NCBI RefSeq assembly: GCF_947503465.1
Contig: NZ_CANNDN010000005.1
Span: 1-64,000, forward strand
Direction: 5' to 3'
From: an uncultured Tateyamaria sp.
GTDB taxonomy: Bacteria; Pseudomonadota; Alphaproteobacteria; Rhodobacterales; Rhodobacteraceae
Length of the DNA stretch: 64,000 bases
Below, piece after piece: positions 53,293-62,055 of this stretch (positions are counted from its first letter, which is position 1; each line of letters begins with the position of its first letter). Below the pieces are notes generated by a model that had not been told where the DNA came from, did no database searches, and saw only the letters and a list, made by a program, of their open reading frames with translations. The translations under genes were made by a program, and so were the position numbers.

Positions 53293-54009
53293 ATGATTTT
53301 ATCGCTTAAGAACGTGTCCAAGTCCTTTGGTGCGCTGACCGTCTCGGATGATGTCAGCTTTGATGTGCCGGCCGGGCAGGCCTTGGGCATTATCGGGCCA
53401 AATGGCGCGGGCAAGTCGACGTTGTTTAACTTGATCACAGGCAATTTGCGCGCCAACGCGGGCAGCGTTCATTTCGAAGGCCGCGATGTAACAAACGTTT
53501 CCGCGATGGAACGTTGTCTGACGGGAATTGGCCGGTCTTTCCAGATCCCACAGCCTTTCGGGACCCTCACGGTTTATGAAAACCTTGTCGTCGCCGCCAC
53601 GCATGGCCGCAACCTTTCTGAGACCACCGTGCTTGAAGACTGCGTCGACATTCTGAAACGCACCGAATTGATCGAACGGGCCAATACGCCCGCGTCTCAC
53701 CTGTCTCTGTTGGAACGCAAGCGCCTTGAGCTGTCGCGCGCGATGGCCACGCAACCCAAGTTGTTGTTGCTCGACGAGATCGCAGGCGGCCTGACCGAGG
53801 GTGAATGTCAGGCCCTGATTGCCACCATCAAGGACATCCACGGCCAGGGCGTGACGATCATCTGGATAGAGCATGTCCTGCACGCACTGACTTCAGTCGT
53901 CGAACGATTGCTGGTTCTGGACTTTGGCAGGGTCATTGGTATCGGCGATCCAGACGAAATCATGGCCAGCAAGCAGGTTCAGGAAATCTATCTGGGGATT
54001 GAAGTCTGA
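53293..54009 (+). CDS. ABC transporter ATPase, LivG-type (1)
   Basis: 238-aa ATPase. Walker A GPNGAGKST near residue 38; Walker B LLLLDEIAGGLTE. The signature region reads LSLLERKRLELSRAM in place of LSGGQ, as in many LivG-like subunits. One-base overlap with the next ATPase gene. Confidence 0.9.
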   Translation: MILSLKNVSKSFGALTVSDDVSFDVPAGQALGIIGPNGAGKSTLFNLITGNLRANAGSVHFEGRDVTNVSAMERCLTGIGRSFQIPQPFGTLTVYENLVVAATHGRNLSETTVLEDCVDILKRTELIERANTPASHLSLLERKRLELSRAMATQPKLLLLDEIAGGLTEGECQALIATIKDIHGQGVTIIWIEHVLHALTSVVERLLVLDFGRVIGIGDPDEIMASKQVQEIYLGIEV

Positions 54010-54716
54010 TGGCCCTGTTGCAAACGGATGAACTGATTGCCCACTACGGTGATTTTCAAGCGCTCTTCGGGGTGGATATCACGCTGAACGAGGCCGAGGT
54101 TGTTGCGATCATCGGTGCCAACGGAGCGGGTAAAACGACGCTTATGCGGTCAATCTCCGGTGTGCTCAGGAATGCCGCGCAAGCCATAAAATTTGACGGA
54201 GCGGCAATTGGTGATCGACCCGCCGATGAGATCATGGCTAAAGGCCTGGCCATGGTGCCCGAAGGGCGCAGGCTATTCCCTTCACTCAGTGTAGAAGAAA
54301 ACTTGCTGATCGGTGCCTATGGTCGCAAGGGCGAAGGGCATTGGACCCTGGATACGGTTTACAATCTTTTCCCAATCTTGCGCGCCAAGCGGACAAATCC
54401 GGGCACTGCCTTATCCGGCGGCCAGCAACAAATGGTGGCAATTGGACGCGCGCTGATGAGCAACCCTCGTGTTCTTTTGTGTGATGAAATCAGTCTTGGC
54501 CTCGCCCCCGTAGTGATCAAGGACATCTACAAAGCAGTGCCCGCGATCAAGGCTGCCGGTGCCTCGCTGATCGTAGTTGAACAGGACATCGGGCAAGCCA
54601 TGGCAGTGGCTGACCGGGTCTATTGCATGATGGAAGGGCAGGTCACGCTGTCGGGAACGCCGGCCAGTCTGAGCCGAGACGCCATTCATGATGCCTACTT
54701 TGGAGCAGTAGCATGA
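54009..54716 (+). CDS. ABC transporter ATPase, LivF-type (1)
   Basis: 235-aa ATPase with Walker A GANGAGKTT, canonical signature LSGGQQQMVAIGRALM and Walker B VLLCDEISLGLAP. It overlaps the permease gene by ATGA. Pairs with the LivG-type subunit. Confidence 0.92.
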   Translation: MALLQTDELIAHYGDFQALFGVDITLNEAEVVAIIGANGAGKTTLMRSISGVLRNAAQAIKFDGAAIGDRPADEIMAKGLAMVPEGRRLFPSLSVEENLLIGAYGRKGEGHWTLDTVYNLFPILRAKRTNPGTALSGGQQQMVAIGRALMSNPRVLLCDEISLGLAPVVIKDIYKAVPAIKAAGASLIVVEQDIGQAMAVADRVYCMMEGQVTLSGTPASLSRDAIHDAYFGAVA

Positions 54717-55576
54717 TTTGGGTCGATACAATCGCACAAGGCATACTTTTGGGCGGGCTCTATGCATTGTTTGCGGCCGGGCTCAGCTTGGTTTTTGGAA
54801 TAATGCGGCTGGTCAACTTGGCGCATGGCGATCTGATCGTGATGGGGGCCTATCTAATCCTTGTCTTGGTCACGCTATTGGGCCTTTCCCCATTCATCGC
54901 TGTGCTGGTTGCAATGCCTTTGATGTTTGCGCTTGGGTGGGGGCTCCAAAAACATCTGCTGAACCGGACGCTGGGCGATGACATCCTACCGCCTCTGTTG
55001 GTGACCTTCGGTCTTTCCGTCGTTTTGCAGAACGCCCTGCTCGAGGGCTTCTCAGCCGACAGTCAGCGGCTTCCTACCGATATGCTAACCACAGCATCCG
55101 TTCAGATCGGGTCAATCGCGCTTGGTGTTATGCCGCTCTTGACCTTCGCCTCGGCGATATTGGTGATTATCTGTTTGAATCAGATCTTCTACCGTACGTC
55201 GCTCGGCCGCGCCTTCCGCGCCACTTCCGATGATCCGGTGACGGCAAGCCTGATGGGCATCAAACCAAACCAGGTTTTCGCCGTTGCGACCGGCATTGCG
55301 ATGATCATCGTCACGATTGCGGCGCTCTATCTTGGCCTGCGGTCCAACTTTGATCCGAACATCGGCCCCGCGCGCCTGATCTATGCCTTCGAGGCTGTGA
55401 TCATCGGCGGGCTTGGATCACTTTGGGGGACGCTGATCGGAGGGATCATCATTGGTGTCGCCCAAACAGTCGGTGCCGCAATCAACCCCGAATGGCAGAT
55501 CCTGGCAGGGCATATCGCGTTCCTCGTGGTTCTCTTGATCCGCCCGCGTGGACTCTTTCCAAGGGCAAATGACTGA
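54713..55576 (+). CDS. ABC transporter permease, LivH-type (1)
   Basis: 287-aa inner membrane permease with about eight hydrophobic segments; GGLYALFAAGLSLVFGIMRLVNLAHGDLIVMGAY at the N-terminus is the LivH hallmark, and LGSLWGTLIGGIIIGVAQTVG lies near the end. One-base overlap with LivM. Confidence 0.9.
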   Translation: MIWVDTIAQGILLGGLYALFAAGLSLVFGIMRLVNLAHGDLIVMGAYLILVLVTLLGLSPFIAVLVAMPLMFALGWGLQKHLLNRTLGDDILPPLLVTFGLSVVLQNALLEGFSADSQRLPTDMLTTASVQIGSIALGVMPLLTFASAILVIICLNQIFYRTSLGRAFRATSDDPVTASLMGIKPNQVFAVATGIAMIIVTIAALYLGLRSNFDPNIGPARLIYAFEAVIIGGLGSLWGTLIGGIIIGVAQTVGAAINPEWQILAGHIAFLVVLLIRPRGLFPRAND

Positions 55577-56631
55577 TGACCTATTTCGTGCAAACCCGCA
55601 CTACTATCTCTGGTGTCTCGACGGCGCTAGGGGCTGCCATCCTGTTTTGCTTGATCTTGCTGCCCTTTTTTGCAGGTCGCGGTCTGATCCAGGACATGTT
55701 CACGATCCTTACGATGCTGGTTCTGGCGCAGTTGTGGAACCTGTTGGCCGGCTACGGCGGCCTAGTCAGCATCGGCCAGCAAGCCTTTGTTGGCATGGGT
55801 GCCTATACGCTGTTTGGTGTGGTGATCCTTGGAGGTGTGGATCCGGTGGCGGCAACCCTCTGTTCCGGTCTCGGAGCGCTTGTCATTGCGGTGCCCACGG
55901 CCTTCTTCGCCTTCCGTTTGAACGGCGCATATTTCGCCATCGGCACCTGGGTCATCGCTGAGGTTGTTCGTCTGCTGGTGGCGCAATGGAAGGTCCTTGG
56001 CGGCGGGACAGGCACGTCATTGCCGCGCGATGCGACCGGTAACATGTGGTTTGTCGACGGCATCAAGGCGCTGCTGAATATCAAAACCTCGGCCGCGCGG
56101 GATGTATTGGCCTATTGGCTGGCACTTGCCCTCGCGGTCGCTACGATCGCGGGGATATACTGGCTGTTACGGACCCGCCGAGGCCTAGCACTTGCCGCTG
56201 TACGCGACAACATCGAGGCCGCCAAATCGGTGGGTGTGGATGCCGCGCGCATGAAATGGGTCGTGTTCCTGACCTCTGCTTTTGGCACGGGTCTCGCAGG
56301 TGGGCTTATCTATATGCAAAAGGCCCGCATCAGCCCCGATGCAGCCTTCAGCGTCACCGACTGGACGGCCTACGTGATCTTTATCGTGGTCATCGGGGGC
56401 ATTGGTACTATCGAAGGCCCAATCCTTGGCGTCCTGATTTTCGTTGTCCTGCAATCGCTTTTGGCAGATTTCGGCAGTTGGTATCTCCTCAGCCTTGGGC
56501 TGCTTGCGATTGTCATCATGCTCGTTGCGCCGCGCGGCCTTTGGGGGCTGCTGTCAGAGCGTACAGGACTCCACATCTTTCCCGTTCAACGTCGTTTGCA
56601 CGGGCTCGGCCTTGAGACATCGGAGGAGTAA
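55576..56631 (+). CDS. ABC transporter permease, LivM-type (1)
   Basis: 351-aa permease. LAQLWNLLAGYGGLVSIGQQAFVGMGAYTLF and RRGLALAAVRDNIEAAKSVGVD are LivM patterns. It ends 2 nt before the hydroxylase gene. Confidence 0.9.
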   Translation: MTYFVQTRTTISGVSTALGAAILFCLILLPFFAGRGLIQDMFTILTMLVLAQLWNLLAGYGGLVSIGQQAFVGMGAYTLFGVVILGGVDPVAATLCSGLGALVIAVPTAFFAFRLNGAYFAIGTWVIAEVVRLLVAQWKVLGGGTGTSLPRDATGNMWFVDGIKALLNIKTSAARDVLAYWLALALAVATIAGIYWLLRTRRGLALAAVRDNIEAAKSVGVDAARMKWVVFLTSAFGTGLAGGLIYMQKARISPDAAFSVTDWTAYVIFIVVIGGIGTIEGPILGVLIFVVLQSLLADFGSWYLLSLGLLAIVIMLVAPRGLWGLLSERTGLHIFPVQRRLHGLGLETSEE

Positions 56632-56633
56632 TC

Positions 56634-58391
56634 ATGGCAGATATCCAAACAGAAGTTCTTATCATCGGGACCGGACCTGCGGGTTCTTCCTTGGCTGCGC
56701 TGCTGGCCACGCAAGGCGTCGAAACGCTTGTCATCAACCGTTACCGCTGGCTTGCGAATTCCCCGCGGGCCCACATCACCAATCAACGGACAATGGAGGT
56801 TCTTCGCGACCTTGGCCATGATGTTGAGGAGGAGGCCTACATTCACGCAACTGAGCAAGAGTTAATGGGCCAAAACGTGTTTTGCTCGTCGCTTGCAGGA
56901 GAAGAACTAGGACGTCTGCCCGCATGGGGGACACATCCTCTTTCGAAGGCAGAACACCAGTTGTCCAGCCCGTCGCTCATGAACGATCTACCGCAAACCC
57001 TGATGGAGCCGCTGTTGTTCAAGACCGCGTGCGCGCGTGGTGCGCAGGCGCGCATGTCCTGCAACTACCTGTCGCATGTTCAGGATGAAGACGGCGTCAC
57101 AACAACAATCGAAGATCGCCTTTCAGGCAAAACATTTACTGTCCGGTCCAAGTATCTTGTCGGTGCTGACGGGGCGAATAGTAAGGTCGCAGAAGACTTG
57201 AACCTTCCTTTGGAAGGCAAAATGGGGGTATCGGGATCGATCAATTTCTTGTTCAAGGCCGATCTAACCCGGTTTGTCGCGCACAGGCCTTCCGTCCTTT
57301 ATTGGGTCATTCAGCCTGGTTCTGATGTTGGTGGTATTGGGGCAGGCGTGGTGCGAATGGTGCGCCCTTGGAATGAATGGCTGGCGATCTGGGGTTATGA
57401 TATCGCCGAAGGTCCACCAGACCTGTCCGATGACCAGGCCAAGAAAATCATTCGGGATCTTGTCGGCGATCCCGATCTCGACGTCGATTTGAGAGAGGTC
57501 AGCTATTGGACCGTCAACGATGTCCATGCAACACGCCTTCAAGAAGGACGTGTGTTCTGCGTCGGTGATGCCATTCACCGTCATCCTCCGACAAACGGTC
57601 TTGGATCAAACACCTCTATTCAGGATTCCTTTAATCTTGCGTGGAAACTGGCCGCCGTCTTGAAGGGAGCGGCTGGCTCAGGGTTGCTCGACACCTACAC
57701 AGACGAACGCGCACCTGTCGCAAAACAGATTGTGGCACGCGCCAATAAATCGATCGGCGACTATGGGCCGATCTTTGCTGCACTTGGCCTGACCGAGACA
57801 AATGATCCCGCAGAAATGCAGGCAAACATGGACAAGCGAGCGGCGGATACTGTTGAAGCTGCCAAACAGCGGTCAGACCTCAGGATAGCTATCGCGAACA
57901 AGCGATACGAGTATGACGCCCACGGTGTTGAGATGAACCAGCGGTACTCGTCCTCTGCAATATTGCATGATGGCTCTGCAGGCCCTGCCCTTGGTTCCGA
58001 TCCTGAACTTCATCACCAGCAAACGACCTTTCCCGGCGCACGAGTCCCTCACGCTTGGGTTTTCGATGCCTCCGGTCAAAAAGTTTCCATTCTCGATCTC
58101 TGTGGAAAAGGTGGGTTCACCCTATTGACCGGCAATGGGGGAGGCGCCTGGATCGATGCGGCAGAAGATTTCTCGCAACAGTCCAAAGTCGATTTGCGGA
58201 GTTTCATGATTGGTCCGAAACGCAACTTTCAGGATCATACAGGCGATTGGGCGCGACTTTGTGAAATCGAGGACGATGGCTGTTTGATTGTACGTCCGGA
58301 TCATCATGTTTGTTTCCGCGCAAGAACCATGGTGCAGAACTCAGAAATGACCTTACGGGACGTTATGATGCGGGTGCTTTGCCAAGTATGA
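56634..58391 (+). CDS. FAD-dependent phenol hydroxylase, TfdB-like
   Basis: 585-aa group A flavoprotein monooxygenase. Dinucleotide fold GTGPAGSSLA (12-21); NSPRAHITNQRTMEVLRDLG closely matches the TfdB chlorophenol hydroxylase family; VGADGANSKVAEDL is the DG motif; CVGDAIHRHPPTNGLGSNTSIQDSFNLAWKLA is the GD motif. C-terminal thioredoxin-like domain lacks active cysteines. It would hydroxylate a phenol ortho to OH, giving a catechol or hydroxyquinol for the dioxygenase. Substrate may be halogenated or resorcinol-like; not resolved by sequence. Confidence 0.85.
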   Translation: MADIQTEVLIIGTGPAGSSLAALLATQGVETLVINRYRWLANSPRAHITNQRTMEVLRDLGHDVEEEAYIHATEQELMGQNVFCSSLAGEELGRLPAWGTHPLSKAEHQLSSPSLMNDLPQTLMEPLLFKTACARGAQARMSCNYLSHVQDEDGVTTTIEDRLSGKTFTVRSKYLVGADGANSKVAEDLNLPLEGKMGVSGSINFLFKADLTRFVAHRPSVLYWVIQPGSDVGGIGAGVVRMVRPWNEWLAIWGYDIAEGPPDLSDDQAKKIIRDLVGDPDLDVDLREVSYWTVNDVHATRLQEGRVFCVGDAIHRHPPTNGLGSNTSIQDSFNLAWKLAAVLKGAAGSGLLDTYTDERAPVAKQIVARANKSIGDYGPIFAALGLTETNDPAEMQANMDKRAADTVEAAKQRSDLRIAIANKRYEYDAHGVEMNQRYSSSAILHDGSAGPALGSDPELHHQQTTFPGARVPHAWVFDASGQKVSILDLCGKGGFTLLTGNGGGAWIDAAEDFSQQSKVDLRSFMIGPKRNFQDHTGDWARLCEIEDDGCLIVRPDHHVCFRARTMVQNSEMTLRDVMMRVLCQV

Positions 58392-58573
58392 CTGCCAGCT
58401 TCAGGCGGGTCGTTTCCAAATCAGTATCTCTATTCACATCTCAGGCGCGGAGCAAATGCCGCGTCTGACTCAAAATTTGTATCACAGACCACACAGGCAT
58501 CTTGAGAACTGTACCAGAATGCCAACGCGGACCCGTTGCGCACGCATGCGAGGGGTGAGACCAAAGCTGACAT

Positions 58574-58592
58574 TTGTTCGGAATGCGAACAA
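58574..58592. promoter_or_regulatory. IclR-type palindrome 3
   Basis: TTGTTCG-gaatg-CGAACAA, perfect 7-bp arms, with the GTTCG-N5-CGAAC core at 58576-58590, as at 47178 and 47304. It lies about 180 bases upstream of the gene start, possibly upstream of the promoter. Confidence 0.6.
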
Positions 58593-58713
58593 GTAATAGC
58601 TGTGCGAAGGTCGATCTCATTTCTAGTGGGAGAATTTTTCTATTATATATCAATATTTTAATGAGATCAATATTGTAATAAAGTAAATTACTTTTTTACA
58701 TTGACAGCTGCCC

Positions 58714-58729
58714 CTCTGTTCGAACAGAG
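58714..58729. promoter_or_regulatory. 16-bp perfect palindrome
   Basis: CTCTGTTCGAACAGAG, a perfect palindrome containing GTTCGAAC, 8 bases after a TTGACA box and 44 bases before the ATG at 58774. Likely operator; the same half-site GTTCG as the IclR-type palindromes but without the 5-nt spacer. Confidence 0.6.
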
Positions 58730-58773
58730 TTGTGTTGCGCTCACTACAAAATGAGCATTGGGAGGAGAAAAAA

Positions 58774-60045
58774 ATGTCCAGAACTCTGCTTCGGCCGAGC
58801 CGAAGAGCTTTTGTCACCGCCATAGGTGCCACGCCGTTAACTTTTGCTTTGCCGACTTATTTGAGGGCGCAAAGTGCTGATCTCAAAATAGGAGTCGTCG
58901 CCCCGTTGACCGGCGTCCTATCGCCAACAATTACCGGCATTGACCATGTTTTTGGCCGGGTACAGGAAACCCTTTCTGCCGGTATCGAGACGGCGTCCGG
59001 CATCCGCACCATTTCACTGGTCGTGAAAGACAGCCAGTCGAGCCCGAACCGGGCATCCGAAGTCACCAGCGACCTGATTCTGAACGAAGAAGTGGATATC
59101 ATCGTCACATTCATGGCGCCGGACACGGTCAATCCCGTAGCTGATCAGTGCGAATTGAATGAGGTGCCTTGTATTTCGACATTAATGCCATGGCAGACTT
59201 TCTATTACGACCGCGGTGCGACGGATGAGAAAGGGTTCGACTGGACCTACCACCACTTCTGGGGCATCGATCAGGTCATCGATGTGTTTACTGATCTATG
59301 GTCGCAGGTGGACACCAATGGCAACGTCGGCGCGCTGTGGCCCAGCACTGGCGACGGGCTGGCCTGGGCAAATTCGGAAACAGGGTTTCCACCCGCGCTT
59401 GCCGCCCGCAACTTCAATCTGACGGATCCAGGGCGTTATCGGCCGCTGACCGATGATTTCAGTCAGATTATTTCAGATTTCAAAGCCAATGAGGTCGAGA
59501 TCGTAACAGGTGTGGCGCTGCCGCCGGATTGGACCACGTTCTGGACACAGGCCGCGCAGCAGGGCTTTGAAGCAAAAGTCGCCTCGACGGGTCAAGCCTT
59601 GGTCTTTCCTGCCAGTGTCGAAGCCCTTGGTGATTTGGGCAACAATCACTCATTCGACTTGTTCTGGCATCCAGATTTCCCGTTTACTTCGACAATCACG
59701 GGCCAAACTGCCCGAGAATTCGCCGATGACTATATGCAGTCGACGGAACGTCAGTGGATCCAGACAATGGGTTCCATACATGCGGTGCTCGAAGCGGCGG
59801 TACGGTGCTTGCGGGACAGCGACGGAACGCGCAGTGGCACACGCGATGTGTTAGCCACATTGCAAATGGAAACCATCGCCGGTCGCATCGATACTCCAGC
59901 AGGCCCGGTCAAGAACGTTGCTCTGACACCATTGACGGGCGGGCAATGGCGCCAGGTGGACGGACCACACCCCTATGAGCCGGTAATTGTCAGCAATATC
60001 GTCAATCCGGAAATCCCGGTGACTGGAGAGGCTCTGCCGATCTAA
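58774..60045 (+). CDS. ABC transporter substrate-binding protein, Liv-type (2)
   Basis: 423-aa periplasmic binding protein paralogous to the one at 51972. Tat-like start SRRAFVTAIGATPL; mature part DLKIGVVAPLTGVLSPTITG. GGAGGAG fixes the ATG at 58774. It is followed by a hairpin and then an SDR gene. Confidence 0.88.
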   Translation: MSRTLLRPSRRAFVTAIGATPLTFALPTYLRAQSADLKIGVVAPLTGVLSPTITGIDHVFGRVQETLSAGIETASGIRTISLVVKDSQSSPNRASEVTSDLILNEEVDIIVTFMAPDTVNPVADQCELNEVPCISTLMPWQTFYYDRGATDEKGFDWTYHHFWGIDQVIDVFTDLWSQVDTNGNVGALWPSTGDGLAWANSETGFPPALAARNFNLTDPGRYRPLTDDFSQIISDFKANEVEIVTGVALPPDWTTFWTQAAQQGFEAKVASTGQALVFPASVEALGDLGNNHSFDLFWHPDFPFTSTITGQTAREFADDYMQSTERQWIQTMGSIHAVLEAAVRCLRDSDGTRSGTRDVLATLQMETIAGRIDTPAGPVKNVALTPLTGGQWRQVDGPHPYEPVIVSNIVNPEIPVTGEALPI

Positions 60046-60054
60046 TCACAGTCA

Positions 60055-60083
60055 TGCGGCGGCGCGAACGAATGTCCGCCGCA
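60055..60083 (+). other. Hairpin after second binding-protein gene
   Basis: Perfect 8-bp stem TGCGGCGG / CCGCCGCA with a 13-nt loop, 9 nt after the stop. Same arrangement as after the other two binding-protein genes. Confidence 0.6.
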
Positions 60084-60137
60084 CGTTCCCAAACAGAAAT
60101 CATTTCAGACCGCAAGTTCACAGGAAAGGAACGCGCA

Positions 60138-60902
60138 ATGGCTCGTTTGCAAGGAAAACAGGCCCTGATCATCGGTGGGGCACAAGGCATTGGCGCTGCA
60201 ACAGCAGAACTGTTCGCAGCCGAAGGGGCAGACGTCGTCGTTGCCGATTTGAAATTGGACGGCGCTCAAGCCGTATCAGATAGAATCAAGGCGCTTGGGC
60301 GAAAGTCCGATGCGGTTCAGATCGACGTCAGCAATTCGGAAAGCGTAACCAATGCGCTTGCCGAAGCGGGCAAGATACTGAGTGACCTCAGTATTTTCGT
60401 CAACACTGCTGGCATCATCGGCTCGGTCCCGGCCATGTTGGACATGGAGGAAGCCGAATACGACACAGTCACTAATGTGAATGCCAAGGGCATGTGGCTG
60501 GCCATGCGCGCTCAGGCAAGGCACCTGACAAACGCGAAACGCCCGGGCAGTATCGTCAACATCGCCAGCATCATGGGCATCATTGGCCAACCCGGCATGA
60601 CGGCCTATGGCACGTCCAAGGCATCCGTGGTCAGCCTGTCCTATAATGCAGCACTCGAACTTGGGCCCCAGGGTGTGCGGGTTAATTCCGTTCTGCCGGG
60701 CAACGTCAAAACCGATATGATGCGGCAAGTCGTTCCGACCGACTTTGAAGCTGTGTTGGTCGAACAAAACCCCATGCGCCAACTGGCCGATCCAGTCGAT
60801 ATTGCCGAGGCTTGTCTCTGGCTGTGCAGCGATGCGTCAAGAATGGTTAACGGTGCGTCCATTGTTGTGGATGGCGGCGTCTCGAATGCGTGGTTTGTGT
60901 GA
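60138..60902 (+). CDS. Short-chain dehydrogenase/reductase
   Basis: 254-aa classical SDR. NAD(P) motif GGAQGIGAAT near residue 13, VNTAG, catalytic Ser in NIASIMG and YGTSK (Tyr-x3-Lys). Asp after the second strand (VVVADLKLD) favours NAD(H). Start at 60138 follows AAAGGAA. Substrate unknown; context suggests an alcohol or dihydrodiol in aromatic metabolism. Confidence 0.88.
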   Translation: MARLQGKQALIIGGAQGIGAATAELFAAEGADVVVADLKLDGAQAVSDRIKALGRKSDAVQIDVSNSESVTNALAEAGKILSDLSIFVNTAGIIGSVPAMLDMEEAEYDTVTNVNAKGMWLAMRAQARHLTNAKRPGSIVNIASIMGIIGQPGMTAYGTSKASVVSLSYNAALELGPQGVRVNSVLPGNVKTDMMRQVVPTDFEAVLVEQNPMRQLADPVDIAEACLWLCSDASRMVNGASIVVDGGVSNAWFV

Positions 60903-61333
60903 TGGGACAGTCTTCAATTACCGATTTCGACCTCGCTTTCAACAATATCGCCATTGCTGTCAAAGACATTAAGACAGCCGTAAAATGGTATGGAGATGTG
61001 CTGGGATTTGAGCTGGTTTCGGAAACCTATTTCGAACCGATCGAAGCCAACATAGCCTTTATCAGTCGACCCGGCCTGTCGCTCGAACTGGTCAACCCGA
61101 AATCTGTGGAAACAGTGCCGGAGTTGTTGGTCGACCCACCTGCGCATGTCGGTTTCGCGGGCTACAAGGCCATCGTATTTGACGTTGATGATCTCGCGGG
61201 CTTTACACAGCATCTGCGTAGCCACGAGGTAACCATCCTGTGGGCCGAGCAGGCCTTGAACGACGAAGGCCTGAAGTCGACCCTGTTCCGGGATTTTGAT
61301 GGTAACCTGATTAACGTGTTCAACCGCACCTGA
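60902..61333 (+). CDS. Cytoplasmic VOC-family protein, paralogue of exported one
   Basis: 143-aa VOC protein with no signal peptide. FNNIAIAVKDIKTAVKWYGDVLGFELVSETYFEP parallels FNNVAISVSDLDESIAFYRDILGFEVVSQTYFEP in the exported protein at 40487-40972, and both end LFRD-DGNLINVF. Usual metal ligand positions are Asn in both. ATG overlaps the SDR stop by one base. Confidence 0.8.
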   Translation: MGQSSITDFDLAFNNIAIAVKDIKTAVKWYGDVLGFELVSETYFEPIEANIAFISRPGLSLELVNPKSVETVPELLVDPPAHVGFAGYKAIVFDVDDLAGFTQHLRSHEVTILWAEQALNDEGLKSTLFRDFDGNLINVFNRT

Positions 61334-61341
61334 TCATCCCA

Positions 61342-62055
61342 ATGACGCCGCTGCTGGAATCTCAAAAGCTGTACGTCGCCTATGGTGATATGGTTGCCGT
61401 GCACGGTATTGACCTGGTGCTTCGCCACGGCGAAGCGCTGGCGATTATCGGTGCCAATGGTGCCGGCAAGTCCACCTTTCTCAAGGCAGTGACAGGGTTG
61501 CAATCATCAAGAAGCGGAACTGTACTATACGATGGCGCACCAATAGAGGCATTGCATCCTCGGCGCATCTTTCGCAAGGGTATCGCGCTGGTCCCCGAAG
61601 GCCGCCGGCTTTTTTCCTCTCTGACAATCGAGGAAAATCTGCGCCTTGGGCAGATCGGTTCGGGCCGAACTGGGAATTGGGATCTAGAACGGGTCTACGC
61701 ACTTTTCCCCGCCCTGAGGGAAAGGCGCACGCTCTACCCCTCCGATTTATCGGGCGGTCAGCAACAGATGGTCGCAATCGGCCGGGCGCTTTTGTCCAAT
61801 CCGGAAGTGCTGATATGCGACGAAATCTCGCTCGGCCTGGCCCCGTCGGTGATCAAGGACATCTATGCGGCGCTCGAAACGCTCAAGGGAAAGATGGCAA
61901 TGATCGTTGTCGAACAGTCGCTCGAAATGGCGCTATCGCACTCTGATCGCTTCTATTGCCTGATGGAGGGACGTGTGAAACTGACCGGACGTTCAGCAGA
62001 AGCGCAACTGGATCAAGTTAAGCAGGCCTATTTCGGAAGCACAACCGATGCGTGA
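61342..62055 (+). CDS. ABC transporter ATPase, LivF-type (2)
   Basis: 237-aa ATPase: Walker A GANGAGKST, signature LSGGQQQMVAIGRALL, Walker B VLICDEISLGLAP. It overlaps the LivG-type gene by 8 nt; in this operon LivF comes before LivG, the reverse of the first set. Confidence 0.92.
   Translation: MTPLLESQKLYVAYGDMVAVHGIDLVLRHGEALAIIGANGAGKSTFLKAVTGLQSSRSGTVLYDGAPIEALHPRRIFRKGIALVPEGRRLFSSLTIEENLRLGQIGSGRTGNWDLERVYALFPALRERRTLYPSDLSGGQQQMVAIGRALLSNPEVLICDEISLGLAPSVIKDIYAALETLKGKMAMIVVEQSLEMALSHSDRFYCLMEGRVKLTGRSAEAQLDQVKQAYFGSTTDA

Larger units (their letters stand above)
58392..58773 (+). promoter_or_regulatory. Promoter region of third catabolic unit
   Basis: 382 bases with no gene. The first half has no recognised terminator. 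The second half is AT-rich (58630-58700) with CAATATT/AATATTG inverted repeats, resembling an UP element or regulator site, then TTGACA (58701-58706). Two palindromes (58574-58592 and 58714-58729) are listed separately. The strong ribosome site GGAGGAG precedes the next ATG. Confidence 0.55.

Noticed and set aside
58441-58653. 70-codon minus-strand frame in the promoter gap
   Set aside because: Contains the GTTCG-N5-CGAAC palindrome and AT-rich promoter sequence; no ribosome site.
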